DNA of 22,116 nucleotides from an uncultured Lachnospiraceae bacterium (GTDB lineage: Bacteria > Bacillota > Clostridia > Lachnospirales > Lachnospiraceae): the NCBI GenBank assembly GCA_910586315.1, contig CAJUIP010000046.1, forward strand, positions 1 to 22,116. Reading direction: 5' to 3'. How positions within the stretch are numbered: the first letter of the stretch is position 1; every line of letters begins with the position of its first letter. Made by a program: the position numbers and the translations under genes. This document shows, one piece after another, positions 1 to 6,840 of this stretch. Under the pieces are notes generated by a model, which saw only the letters and a program-made list of their open reading frames with translations, was not told the origin of the DNA and made no database searches.

Positions 1-8
1 GTTCAACT

Positions 9-254
9 ATGAATACAAATTATAATACACCGTTCTATGGAAAAACTGTTGTTGCAACCGGGAAGCTGGAGAATTATACCCGTGACGGGATCCAGGCGAA
101 GCTGCTGGAGCTTGGCGCAAAGCCGGCCAGCTCGGTGACAAAGAAAACGGATTATCTGATCGTCGGGGAAAAGGCCGGCAGCAAGCTTGTCAAAGCGCAG
201 CAGCTCGGCATCCGGACTTTGACGGAAGAGGAATTTGAAGAAATGCTGGCATAG
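9..254 (+). CDS. Stand-alone BRCT-domain protein
   Basis: An 81-residue protein that is essentially one BRCT fold, like the C-terminal domain of bacterial NAD-dependent DNA ligase. Visible hallmarks are FYGKTVVATGKL at the start (strand 1 and the G-K/T turn), a helix ending in LLELGAKPASSVTKKTDYLIVGE (the GA/GG turn followed by the T-D-x-L-I/V-x-G strand), and GSKLVKAQQLGIRTLTEEEFEEML at the end. BRCT domains bind DNA ends or phosphorylated partners; no ligase or nuclease domain is attached. The ATG at position 9 is so close to the window edge that its ribosome-binding site is not visible, and the frame is open to the left edge, so this could be the C-terminal part of a longer protein. A terminator follows at once, so it probably ends an upstream operon. 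Fold assignment is confident; role unknown. Confidence 0.8.
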   Translation: MNTNYNTPFYGKTVVATGKLENYTRDGIQAKLLELGAKPASSVTKKTDYLIVGEKAGSKLVKAQQLGIRTLTEEEFEEMLA

Positions 255-272
255 GGATGCCGGAATAACAGT

Positions 273-300
273 GGCGGAGTGGGAAACTGCTCCGCCTTTT
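273..300 (+). terminator. Intrinsic terminator after the BRCT gene
   Basis: Arms GGCGGAG (273-279) and CTCCGCC (290-296) form a 7-bp GC-rich stem over a 10-nt loop, followed by TTTT and CATTTAT. Only about eight bases separate the T run from the ribosome-binding site of the next gene, leaving no space for a promoter. Confidence 0.75.
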
Positions 301-318
301 CATTTATGGAGGTTTCTT

Positions 319-789
319 ATGAGAAGAAAGAAAATCGGTATTAAGGATTTCCACGGCAGCGTGGATATTACGGACCCCTGCTATAACAGGAATGTCTGGT
401 GCCGGATGAACGATGTGAAGATTAAGGAAGGGGAATATACCTGCCTTGTCTGGTATCACACCGACAAAGGAACTGATAACGGGAAGCCTTATGCCTATAA
501 GGTTGTCGGAATCATTGGCATTTACCTTGACGGCAGGATACCCGTCCAGAAAGCAATGAAGGAAATCGGCAGTATCGGCGTGGATGCCGGTCTGGCCGGA
601 TTCTTTCATAACAAACCCGATTACGACGATGATGCCTGGAGCGCTTTCTGCGACAGGATCTGTCATGGCGATGCGTGGCTTACCGAAGATGGATTTTACA
701 GTTCATCCGGGTATGGAGACGGCTGCTATGGCGTATACGCGCAGGAACAAAATGGCGAAATTGTCGCATTGGAAATCAGATTCAGATAA
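319..789 (+). CDS. DUF4241-like protein
   Basis: A 156-residue protein (MRRKKIGIKDF...). The ATG at 319 is preferred over an in-frame ATG at 235 because GGAGG lies at 309-313, while the upstream choice would overlap the BRCT gene and run through the terminator. It resembles the DUF4241 family: SVDITDPCYN near residue 15, a beta-rich middle, GVDAGLAGFF at 87-96 and SGYGDGCYGVY at 130-140, followed by an I-V-A-L strand. Members of that family are small cytosolic proteins of unknown function found in many bacteria and mobile elements. No catalytic motif, signal peptide or membrane segment is visible. It opens the block of accessory genes that follows. The family link is from memory of the motif pattern and is moderate. 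Confidence 0.65.
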   Translation: MRRKKIGIKDFHGSVDITDPCYNRNVWCRMNDVKIKEGEYTCLVWYHTDKGTDNGKPYAYKVVGIIGIYLDGRIPVQKAMKEIGSIGVDAGLAGFFHNKPDYDDDAWSAFCDRICHGDAWLTEDGFYSSSGYGDGCYGVYAQEQNGEIVALEIRFR

Positions 790-802
790 AGGAGGTAATG
801 GT

Positions 803-1018
803 ATGGAACATACAAAAAAGATGCTGGAGATTACGGGACGCCTGATTTATCCGATTACGGTTGGTGAATCGGCATTTATTCATGAAGGAGAAGGTATCCG
901 CAGGACAAGCACGGTACTGAGTATGGAGAAAATGTCCCAGTCTGAGATTCGTTTTGAAACGCAGAATACGAGGTATTTGCTGCGCATGTCTTCAGGGATG
1001 GAGGTGAGTGCGGTATGA
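803..1018 (+). CDS. Small conserved hypothetical protein (71 aa)
   Basis: The start at 803 follows GGAGG at 791-795 with a 7-base spacer; a longer in-frame reading from 584 would overlap the previous gene heavily and lacks such a site. The product starts MEHTKKMLEITGRL and ends GMEVSAV. Its core (GESAFIHEGEGIRRTSTVLSM...SEIRFETQNTRYLLR) looks like a small beta-barrel-type domain: alternating hydrophobic strands with R-R-T-S-T and F-E-T-x-N-T turns. No function can be named. Its stop overlaps the next start as ATGA at 1015-1018, indicating translational coupling. Confidence 0.7.
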   Translation: MEHTKKMLEITGRLIYPITVGESAFIHEGEGIRRTSTVLSMEKMSQSEIRFETQNTRYLLRMSSGMEVSAV

Positions 1019-1761
1019 GCAGTGAGATTTTTTACGATAAAGCATTTATCCGTGTGGACAACAGGTATATCCCGGTTGTCAACCATGGATCGTCTAACTG
1101 CTTTGATTTTGACAGCCGTGGACGGGAGATTCCGGAAAAACACTGGTCTGTCCTGAACTATACCCGCCGTGACAGCCAGATCTTCACTGCAGAAGAGATG
1201 CAGCATATTGCAGAAGTCTATGAAGCTGCCAGTATGAATAACCGTGGAGGAACCAGGAAAAGCCGGAACCGTTCTTTTGAAGAGGGTGAGTTTGGCCGCT
1301 GGATTCTTGCCGGCATGAGATCTGCCCATACGGTGGAGGAATACAAGGCATACGGCAATACGGTAGTTGTGATTGATTACAGCGATTCCTATTGGCAGAA
1401 GTATTCGGTTTACACGACTGAGGAGCTGATGGAAAAGCTGAAGGAGCTGGAGGGCCGTAGTATTTCCGTCTCCTTTTGGGATGACCGTCATGTAACCCAT
1501 CCGCCTGTGCGGCGCAAGGGGCAGCCAACGGATTTCAGCGCATTGCCGGAATTCTATGTGCTGTCTGCCCTGCAGGGCTATTTCGTAAAGCGGAGCAGCC
1601 GCCGTATTTGGTTCGCACGAAATCAAAAACCGACAGATCCCCGCATCCGCAAATTCAAAACAGAAAAAGCGGCGCAAAAATATCTGGATGACAATCGGGA
1701 ATTCTTTTCAAAATGCGCATTTCAGATTGAATGTGTGCAGAACGGAGGTGTTCCTGCATGA
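1015..1761 (+). CDS. Hypothetical protein of the accessory cluster (248 aa)
   Basis: A soluble protein with no recognised catalytic motif. The N-terminal third holds VDNRYIPVVNHGSSNCFDFD, suggesting a beta-rich domain. The middle has VEEYKAYGNTVVVIDYSD and a charged helix (TTEELMEKLKELEG). The C-terminus has LQGYFVKRSSRRIWFARNQ followed by a short lysine-rich helix (KFKTEKAAQKYLDDN), a pattern common in small proteins that bind nucleic acid. Start and stop are both ATGA overlaps with neighbours (1015-1018 and 1758-1761), so it is translated as part of one operon. A 265-residue open frame exists on the opposite strand (880-1677) but has no start signals and is a coding shadow. Function unknown. 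Confidence 0.75.
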   Translation: MSSEIFYDKAFIRVDNRYIPVVNHGSSNCFDFDSRGREIPEKHWSVLNYTRRDSQIFTAEEMQHIAEVYEAASMNNRGGTRKSRNRSFEEGEFGRWILAGMRSAHTVEEYKAYGNTVVVIDYSDSYWQKYSVYTTEELMEKLKELEGRSISVSFWDDRHVTHPPVRRKGQPTDFSALPEFYVLSALQGYFVKRSSRRIWFARNQKPTDPRIRKFKTEKAAQKYLDDNREFFSKCAFQIECVQNGGVPA

Positions 1762-2456
1762 AAGCTACCGACATTCTTTGGGATGTTGATAATGAGGAGG
1801 AATTGGAGTCACTGCCGAAAGAGGTTGATATTCCGGTTGAATTGACAGATGAGGAAGAAATAAGCGATTATTTATCCGAATTGACCGGATACTGTCACTG
1901 TGGTTTTTCCTTGTCTACGGATTCGCTTCCAGAAAAAAACAAAGCGAATGACGGTAAAAAGGAATCAAAATCAGACCGTTTCCGCCGGGTGGCAGAAGCA
2001 AGGGTCAATAAAATTATCAAAATGGTGCGTCTGCTTGGAAACTGCTCCAACCCTGCAGTGTATGCCTTTACAGGCGAACAGGTACAACAGATTTTTGCCA
2101 CACTGAAGGATGCGCTGGATAAGGCACAGAAACGGTATACGCAGTCGTATAAGGAGCGGTTTTCTCTGTCAGAGAAGCAGTCAGCTGCCCTGACGGAGAT
2201 TCCTACGATTGTATTGCCCTTGCCGGATGGTTCCAGACTCAGGGCGGTAGCCTATGGAGGCGACAGCTTCCCGGCGATCAATATCTACTGGGATACTGGT
2301 TTGCACGACATTGACGGACCAATCTGCTTTGCAGAATACAATCCGGAACGCAGCCCCTGCCACGAGGTCTGTATCGGAGCATACCAGTCTGACAAAGATG
2401 ACACAACTTATTATAAGCCATATATGGCAGAAAGGGATTCAGATGAAGACGATTAA
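1758..2456 (+). CDS. Hypothetical acidic protein (232 aa)
   Basis: The start at 1758 follows GGAGG at 1744-1748; an earlier in-frame start at 1731 is less likely because it lies upstream of that site. Three parts are visible. An acidic N-terminus (residues 1-50, MKATDILWDVDNEEELESL) ends in TGYCHCGFSL. A helical middle (about 75-135) contains DRFRRVAEARVNKIIKMVRLLGN and a helix rich in Lys/Gln. A C-terminal beta domain reads PLPDGSRLRAVAYGGDSFPAINIYW and ends in an acidic tail (ERDSDEDD). The layout looks like a fusion of small mobile-element domains. No enzyme motif is seen. It overlaps the next gene by 14 bases. Confidence 0.72.
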   Translation: MKATDILWDVDNEEELESLPKEVDIPVELTDEEEISDYLSELTGYCHCGFSLSTDSLPEKNKANDGKKESKSDRFRRVAEARVNKIIKMVRLLGNCSNPAVYAFTGEQVQQIFATLKDALDKAQKRYTQSYKERFSLSEKQSAALTEIPTIVLPLPDGSRLRAVAYGGDSFPAINIYWDTGLHDIDGPICFAEYNPERSPCHEVCIGAYQSDKDDTTYYKPYMAERDSDEDD

Positions 2457-2865
2457 AATAAACGGCGCAGAGCTGGATATGGAGGAATTGAGGAGCCGCC
2501 AGGAACTGATGGCATACTTCAATGAGAACGATCCTACCCATTCCGCATTGATGGATTTCTGTGAAGAGTATCGCGAGAAGTACGGCAACGAGCTTTGCTG
2601 GAGCTATCCGATCTCTGATGGAAAGCACCTCGGAACCTTTTTGGTTCTAGTGAAGGAGGGCATTTTGAGTCTTCCTTATGACGATGCGGATAAAGTAGAC
2701 TATGAGCTGTTTTGCGTAGATGATGCAGTGATGTTCAGGGACTATGCGGACATGGACATTTTCATAGACGATTGGAATCTATTCCATACCGATCTGCTGC
2801 AGGCAATGGAGGCTATGAGGGATTATCTTTACAACGAGGAGGTGGCCGAAGATGACAAAAATTGA
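2443..2865 (+). CDS. Hypothetical acidic protein (140 aa)
   Basis: Begins MKTIKINGAELDMEELRSRQ; the ATG at 2443 has an AAAGGGA site at 2431-2437. A longer in-frame reading from 2254 would lie inside the upstream gene and is rejected. The product is plainly rich in Asp and Glu throughout (for example YDDADKVDYELFCVDDAVMFRDYADMDIFIDDW), with few basic residues after position 65. Small highly acidic proteins in mobile elements are sometimes DNA mimics that block restriction or regulators, but no specific family (such as ArdA) is recognised, so that remains speculation. It overlaps both neighbours (14 bases each), consistent with one operon. Confidence 0.7.
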   Translation: MKTIKINGAELDMEELRSRQELMAYFNENDPTHSALMDFCEEYREKYGNELCWSYPISDGKHLGTFLVLVKEGILSLPYDDADKVDYELFCVDDAVMFRDYADMDIFIDDWNLFHTDLLQAMEAMRDYLYNEEVAEDDKN

Positions 2866-3280
2866 TTGGATTATTCATTGCTGCGCCAACGGTGTGGTAT
2901 GCGATGGATGTAATAAGGTAGAAACGGGATTTCTGAAAAACACCTGCAATGCGCATACGCATGGCATGGAGAAATATCATCATATGGATTTCCAGATGGT
3001 GCTTTTCCTGCCGCCGGAAGAAATCGGGCGTATCCTTAATACATTAGGGCTTCGTGTCCAGGCCGGCGAGCGGTTCCATGACGGAGATTTGGTTTCCGGC
3101 ATCTATGAGGACTGTGATATCCGGCTGAATGAGTATGAGGAAACCGGAAGAACCGTGCTGCGAGTGATCATCCCTGATAAAAACAATGTCTTTCCGGAGG
3201 AGGAGCGCTGCATGCCGGTTTACCGTCTGCAGCTGCTGGATACCGACGACTTGTACAGTGAAAGCGGGTGGTCTTCATGA
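2852..3280 (+). CDS. DUF4262-like protein
   Basis: A 142-residue protein that appears to be a diverged DUF4262 member. The family pattern of a His/Cys-rich start, a T-x-G-[LM] turn, an h-h-x-F-L-P-P-E-E segment and a V-x-A-G-E-R-F motif is visible as NAHTHGMEKYHHMDFQMVLFLP (residues 33-54) and LGLRVQAGERF (65-75). The N-terminus has an unusual CC...CDGC cluster at residues 10-20, which could bind a metal. DUF4262 proteins have no established biochemical role. The start lies inside the previous gene; GAGGAGG at 2837-2843 is the ribosome-binding site. The stop overlaps the next ATG (ATGA at 3277-3280). Confidence 0.7.
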   Translation: MTKIDWIIHCCANGVVCDGCNKVETGFLKNTCNAHTHGMEKYHHMDFQMVLFLPPEEIGRILNTLGLRVQAGERFHDGDLVSGIYEDCDIRLNEYEETGRTVLRVIIPDKNNVFPEEERCMPVYRLQLLDTDDLYSESGWSS

Positions 3281-3984
3281 AAATTACAGTATATCAGATT
3301 GTTCCGGAACTGGATAACGACCATCTGATGTTCCGGGGGCTGAGCTTCATCAAAACAGCCAACGATCATAAAGTACCTGCTGAGATTTATGAGGCAGTTT
3401 ACAGCGGCGAACTGGAGATTAGTTCCCCGGACGATGCGTTTGTTATTTTCAATACGGCGTTTCCGGATGGCTACAAAGGGCGGTCAATGTCTGTTTCGGA
3501 TGTGGTAGAAATGGCGCATTCATCGGATGACAGCAGATTTTATTTCTGTGATAGCCCGTGTGGATTCCCGGAGATAGAGTTTGAAAAGGCTCACGCCATG
3601 CTGCCAATTGTAAATCATGATTTTCAGCGGGAAGAAACCATACACTGCGGTAATTTCCAGGTTGCCGTCTGTGACGGCCTGGGTACCCAGATTCTCTGGT
3701 GCTCCAAGATTGTTTTGACACGCTGCCGGTACAGCCAATGCCAGTTAGGATATAAGCTAACATATTGGAACTTCGGTGAAGACCGCAAAAGGGAGAAAGA
3801 ATTCCCGGACCGCCCGAAGATTTTGCTTACCCATACTGGTTTTTGTGCCATTCCGGATTCTGTGCTTTATGAGCATACGGAAGATGGTCTGCGCAAAACG
3901 AAATACGGGAGCTGCAGCGATGAGAATTTTACGGCAATCGAAACATGGTGCAGAGAGCATCACATAGAATACAGGTATCTGTGA
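3277..3984 (+). CDS. YodL-domain protein
   Basis: A 235-residue protein. Residues 1-95 match the YodL family pattern known from conjugative transposons: ITVYQIVPELDNDHLMFRGLSF, then IYEAVYSGELE, then IFNTAFPDGYKGRSMSVSDVVE at about 57-78, the G-x-S-[ML]-S-V-S-D-V signature. After that comes FYFCDSPCGFPEIEFE, also typical of the family. The C-terminal 110 residues (FQVAVCDGLGTQILWCSK...HTGFCAIPDSVLYEHTEDG...) are a separate domain I do not recognise. The family is often found next to DUF4314/DUF4316 proteins in Clostridia elements, and a DUF4314 gene is indeed present at 19162. A GTG at 3268 is an alternative start; ATG 3277 is preferred because it forms an ATGA overlap with the gene before. 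Confidence 0.78.
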   Translation: MKITVYQIVPELDNDHLMFRGLSFIKTANDHKVPAEIYEAVYSGELEISSPDDAFVIFNTAFPDGYKGRSMSVSDVVEMAHSSDDSRFYFCDSPCGFPEIEFEKAHAMLPIVNHDFQREETIHCGNFQVAVCDGLGTQILWCSKIVLTRCRYSQCQLGYKLTYWNFGEDRKREKEFPDRPKILLTHTGFCAIPDSVLYEHTEDGLRKTKYGSCSDENFTAIETWCREHHIEYRYL

Positions 3985-4004
3985 GATACAGAAAGGGATT
4001 TAAG

Positions 4005-4220
4005 ATGAGTAAATTGATATTGAACTATAAAGGACGCGACAGCTGGAGCAGGCCGGTATATGAGGCAAACGGAAATTTGTATGTGGATGTTGATCCGCGT
4101 GAAGGCTGGAAACCGAATATCCACACTAAATACAATAATGAGTTTGACGGTGAGCCGGATATGCCGATTTCGGAAAATATCGAAATTGAGTTTGTGCCGT
4201 GCCGTGATATCTGGGATTAA
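4005..4220 (+). CDS. Small mobile-element protein (71 aa)
   Basis: Begins MSKLILNYKGRDSWSRPVYE; the GAAAGGG site at 3991-3997 fixes this ATG rather than the earlier in-frame ATG at 3945 inside the previous gene. The middle reads LYVDVDPRE followed by TKYNNEFDGEPDMPI, a pattern I associate with short conserved proteins of Clostridia conjugative elements (a small beta domain with an acidic F-D-G-E-P turn). No function is known to me. It is followed after six bases by the ribosome-binding site and start region of the YkgJ gene. Confidence 0.68.
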   Translation: MSKLILNYKGRDSWSRPVYEANGNLYVDVDPREGWKPNIHTKYNNEFDGEPDMPISENIEIEFVPCRDIWD

Positions 4221-4235
4221 GGAGGAATGATATTC

Positions 4236-4934
4236 ATGAAAGAATTCCTCATGAAGATGGTTCCGGTCGGTTCAAAAGAACGGTTCCCTTTTCAGTGCAG
4301 GAGGTGCGGTGCGTGCTGCCGGCATGTAAAAGAGAGCGTTCCGATGGAGAGCCTGGATGCGTTCCGGCTTGCCAGGTATCTACGGGACAGAGGAGAACCC
4401 ATTCAATGTATGGACGATGTGTTGGCGAAGTATACCATACCAGTTTTGCTGCATGAGTCCGGGTATATGGTTTTTATGCTGAGCACGGTCGGGCCGGATG
4501 ATGCCTGCGTCTTTCTGAAAGATAATAGATGCACCATCCATGCCGCAAAGCCCAGGGCATGCCGTACATACCCCATTTCCGTGGGGCCGGCAAAGTCCGG
4601 AGGTTATGAAGCGTATCTCAGTATGGAGCAGCCACATCATTTTAAAGGGCCGCAGCAGTCAGTCAAAAAATGGGTTCAGAAACGCTGCTCACAGCAGGAC
4701 TATGATTTCTGGGAAACAGACGTCGGTTCTGCTCAGGAAATCGCAAGGCTTTTGGGACAGCTTCCCCTTGGACAGAAAAAGGGGGCGCTCCTTCATTTTC
4801 TCCGCTATAAGTATTCTGATTTTGATTTGGACAAGTCCTTTACAGAACAGTTCAGGAGCAATAATCAGAAGCTTTTAGAGGTTTTGAGAGGTCTGGTGCA
4901 GAAATACACCACGAGTGATGCGATGGGAGATTGA
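4236..4934 (+). CDS. YkgJ-family cysteine-cluster protein (copy 1)
   Basis: A 232-residue protein with the CxxCxxCC signature near the N-terminus (FQCRRCGACCRHV, cysteines at about residues 21, 24, 27 and 28). A second cluster follows: DACVFLKDNRCTIHAAKPRACRTYPI. Together these are the hallmark of the YkgJ / FliB-like zinc- or iron-chelating family, thought to bind a metal or Fe-S cluster; some relatives act in protein modification (FliB N-methylates flagellin lysines). The C-terminal third is helical and family-unspecific. The ATG at 4236 is preferred over ATG 4227 because GGAGG at 4221-4225 leaves a workable 10-base spacer only for 4236. It closes the accessory operon; a paralogue follows after the terminator at 4976. 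Confidence 0.88.
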   Translation: MKEFLMKMVPVGSKERFPFQCRRCGACCRHVKESVPMESLDAFRLARYLRDRGEPIQCMDDVLAKYTIPVLLHESGYMVFMLSTVGPDDACVFLKDNRCTIHAAKPRACRTYPISVGPAKSGGYEAYLSMEQPHHFKGPQQSVKKWVQKRCSQQDYDFWETDVGSAQEIARLLGQLPLGQKKGALLHFLRYKYSDFDLDKSFTEQFRSNNQKLLEVLRGLVQKYTTSDAMGD

Positions 4935-4954
4935 ATTTCAACGAACAGTTACTA

Positions 4955-4967
4955 TGTCAATATGACA
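4955..4967. repeat. Short inverted repeat between the two YkgJ genes
   Basis: TGTCA-ATA-TGACA, a perfect 5-bp-arm inverted repeat lying just before the terminator palindrome. It could be an operator for expression of the second YkgJ gene, but it is short and may be chance. Confidence 0.3.
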
Positions 4968-4975
4968 CAACAAAA

Positions 4976-5005
4976 GAGGCGCCGGATCCGGCGCCTCAAA
5001 TTTTT
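4976..5005 (+). terminator. Perfect-palindrome intrinsic terminator
   Basis: Arms GAGGCGCCG and CGGCGCCTC flank GATC, making a perfectly self-complementary 22-bp block (4976-4997), followed by AAATTTTT. The T run ends at 5005 and the ribosome-binding site AGGAGG of the next gene begins immediately, so transcription of that gene has to read through this hairpin or begin upstream of it. Confidence 0.85.
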
Positions 5006-5019
5006 AGGAGGTTTTTATT

Positions 5020-5751
5020 ATGGATGAGAGATTACAGTATATTGCGGAACATCTTGACGCAATGACAATCGGTGTGGATGAACCGTTCAAATTCCATTGT
5101 GATATGTGCGGGAAATGCTGCATTAACAGAGAGGATATCCTGCTGAATGCGAAGGATGTCTACAATATGGCGAAAGAGCTTCAGATGGAGCCTGCAGATA
5201 TGTTTAAGCAGTATTGCGAAACTTATATTGGGGATTCTTCCAGGATACCTATTGTCAGGATCAAGCCGCGCGGCTCCATTAAAAGGTGCCCGTTGATGAA
5301 GGAACGCAAATGCTCTGTTCATAAAGCGAAACCGACCGTCTGCGCGATGTTCCCGATAGGAAGGTGCATACAGATGGATGCATCCAATCGGAATGCAGAA
5401 ATAAGCACCGGTGATATCCGGTATATTTTTACCGATCCCGGATGCGGGGATGATTCTGAGACCCATACGGTCCGGGAATGGCTTGGCGATTTTGGGATTC
5501 CATTGGAAGATGAATTCTTTTTGGCATGGAACCAGATGATCTCTGAGCTGGGAACAATATTCCATAAAGGCGAGAAGGTTTTAAGTGAAGAGGGCATGAT
5601 GGCCGCATGGAACCTGACCTTTGTAAAAATATATCTTGACTATGATACGGGTAAAGAGTTCATGCCTCAGTTCAAGGAAAATGCCGCAGAGGTTCTTGCT
5701 GTTATGCGCATGATGCCTACAAAAAAAGATAAGAAGAAAGGCGGAAAATAA
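5020..5751 (+). CDS. YkgJ-family cysteine-cluster protein (copy 2)
   Basis: A 243-residue paralogue of the protein at 4236. FHCDMCGKCC places cysteines at about residues 27, 30, 33 and 34 (CxxCxxCC), and a second cluster follows as RCPLMKERKCSVHKAKPTVCAMFPIGRC. This copy has an extra cysteine after FPIGR and an extra segment ending in FTDPGCGDD, so the metal sites may differ from copy 1. The family is thought to bind zinc or an iron-sulphur cluster; the substrate is unknown. Outside the cysteine clusters the two copies differ greatly, so they are old paralogues or independent acquisitions, not a recent tandem duplication. Ribosome-binding site AGGAGG at 5006-5011. A lysine-rich tail (TKKDKKKGGK) ends the protein, and the next gene starts two bases later. 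Confidence 0.88.
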   Translation: MDERLQYIAEHLDAMTIGVDEPFKFHCDMCGKCCINREDILLNAKDVYNMAKELQMEPADMFKQYCETYIGDSSRIPIVRIKPRGSIKRCPLMKERKCSVHKAKPTVCAMFPIGRCIQMDASNRNAEISTGDIRYIFTDPGCGDDSETHTVREWLGDFGIPLEDEFFLAWNQMISELGTIFHKGEKVLSEEGMMAAWNLTFVKIYLDYDTGKEFMPQFKENAAEVLAVMRMMPTKKDKKKGGK

Positions 5752-5752
5752 G

Positions 5753-6418
5753 ATGGCAGAAAACCGTAACCAAAACCAGATTATCCGCAAGGACGCCCGC
5801 AACTGTTTCGTAGAGAGTTTGAGTGACGCCTTTGAGATTGGAAGGATCCATCTGGCGTTTGCTACATATGACCTCAGCAAACCGGCCGGGCAGCGGCAGA
5901 CGAATAACATCCATATCTATATTGCTGTGGATGAATTTTTGGAGCTTTGCCGTAAGATTACCTGCGGGGAGCTGCGGTATATGATGCAGAACAAAAAGAA
6001 AACTGGGGACAAATCCCCACTGTACCAGTGCCTCGGCGGAACTTCTGCTGAAAAGCTTGCAAAACAAGGCCGCAGCCGCAAGGACGGTATGAGCCTGTCA
6101 AGGACAGCCCAACTCTTATGCGGCAGTAAATCGGATTTCCTTTTTGTTGCGGACAGCGGCCCCGGCCAGACGGATGCTAAGGGTCTGATTGTCCCCAGGT
6201 TCGGAAATAAACCGGAAAACCATGTGGCGATCAGTATGACATTTGAGACTTTCAGCGAGTTGATGCTACTTACGAAAGCGCATTTTGAGGCGTGGCTATC
6301 CGCATGGTATATGCAAAAAGTTCAGTCCGGGAAACCTGTGCAGAAACAGTCGCAGGTAGACACCCAGTATCAGGAGAATAGCTATGAGCCGGAGTATGCT
6401 TCGGATCCGATGTTCTAA
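5753..6418 (+). CDS. Conserved mobile-element protein with SSB-like C-terminal tip
   Basis: A 221-residue protein of unknown function. The first 75 residues (NCFVESLSDAFEIGRIHLAFATYDL...NNIHIYIAVDEFLELCRKI) look like an alpha/beta domain in which a strand is followed by an amphipathic helix. The middle holds AQLLCGSKSDFLFVADSGPGQ and VPRFGNKPENHVAISMTFETFSEL. The C-terminal 40 residues are low-complexity, Gln/Ser/Tyr-rich, and end in an acidic-hydrophobic tip (EYASDPMF). This arrangement of a folded domain, a disordered linker and an acidic tip ending in P-x-F is what SSB proteins use to recruit partners. A role in binding single-stranded DNA or competing for SSB partners is inference only. 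It begins two bases after copy 2 of YkgJ, so is co-transcribed with it; a terminator follows. Confidence 0.75.
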   Translation: MAENRNQNQIIRKDARNCFVESLSDAFEIGRIHLAFATYDLSKPAGQRQTNNIHIYIAVDEFLELCRKITCGELRYMMQNKKKTGDKSPLYQCLGGTSAEKLAKQGRSRKDGMSLSRTAQLLCGSKSDFLFVADSGPGQTDAKGLIVPRFGNKPENHVAISMTFETFSELMLLTKAHFEAWLSAWYMQKVQSGKPVQKQSQVDTQYQENSYEPEYASDPMF

Positions 6419-6434
6419 AGTATAAAAACAAAGA

Positions 6435-6468
6435 AGCGGTGCAGCCAAATACGGTTGCATCGCTTTTT
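6435..6468. terminator. Bidirectional terminator between convergent genes
   Basis: Arms AGCGGTGCAGCC (6435-6446) and GGTTGCATCGCT (6453-6464) pair over 12 positions with two G-T wobbles, followed by TTTTT on the + strand. On the minus strand the hairpin is followed by a T-rich run (TCTTTGTTTTTAT). It serves both the + strand gene ending at 6418 and the XRE gene ending at 6470. Confidence 0.85.
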
Positions 6469-6469
6469 C

Positions 6470-6739
6470 TTATTTCAGCTTAATATCGTCGCTGTCCCCG
6501 ACTAACCATTCCATCGTAACATCCAGTGCTTTTGCGATCATACGCAGTTCCCCGTCACAGACATGCCGCTGGTTTTTCTCTATTCTGGAGATGATCAATG
6601 GAGTCATATCCTCCATTCCCATAAACTGAAGCTTTTTGGCCAGTTCCTCCTGTGTGATCGGCGGCTTTTGCAGCGCCCTTCCTAATCGCACCCGCTCTGA
6701 ACATACATTTCCCTTTATTGTAAACATGCTTTTGCCCAT
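6470..6739 (-). CDS. XRE-family transcriptional regulator
   Basis: An 89-residue helix-turn-helix repressor of the Cro/CI type. The HTH spans about residues 15-75: RVRLGRALQKPPITQEELAKKL, then an insertion (QFMGMEDM), then TPLIISRIEKNQRHVCDGELRMIAKALDVTMEWLVGD, which matches the usual pattern of scaffold helix, I-S-R-I-E recognition region and A-L-x-V...L final helix. No sensor or protease domain is attached. It is the only convincing minus-strand gene and is transcribed divergently from a + strand promoter at 6791-6818. Ribosome-binding site AAGAGGA lies 8 bases before the start. Two identical-arm operator candidates flank the divergent promoter region, and the nearer one overlaps the probable promoter of this gene, which suggests autorepression. 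Confidence 0.88.
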   Translation of the reverse strand: MGKSMFTIKGNVCSERVRLGRALQKPPITQEELAKKLQFMGMEDMTPLIISRIEKNQRHVCDGELRMIAKALDVTMEWLVGDSDDIKLK

Positions 6740-6759
6740 ATGAATGATCCTCTTTAGAT

Positions 6760-6774
6760 TATCTCAATAAGATA
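6760..6774. promoter_or_regulatory. Candidate XRE operator 1
   Basis: TATCT-CAATA-AGATA, a perfect 5-bp-arm inverted repeat with a 5-base spacer, 21 bases upstream of the XRE start codon. The arms match operator 2 exactly. An overlapping inverse repeat (AGATA-TTTTT-TATCT, 6770-6784) extends the symmetry. Confidence 0.6.
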
Positions 6775-6790
6775 TTTTTTATCTGTTCTA

Positions 6791-6818
6791 TTGATTTTAT
6801 ACGGGAACAAGGTATAAT
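6791..6818 (+). promoter_or_regulatory. Sigma-A promoter, divergent from the XRE gene
   Basis: TTGATT (6791-6796), a 16-base spacer and TATAAT (6813-6818). It fires rightward into the zinc-ribbon gene at 7133 through a leader of about 300 bases. Candidate operators sit on both sides, at 6760-6774 and 6841-6855, so the XRE protein could repress it. Confidence 0.65.
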
Positions 6819-6840
6819 GTTGGATAGAGTGGATGTAAAA

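Noticed and set aside
880..1677. A 265-residue minus-strand frame opposite the gene at 1015
   Set aside because: The + strand gene has ATGA coupling at both ends; the minus-strand frame has no start signal and no recognisable domain.
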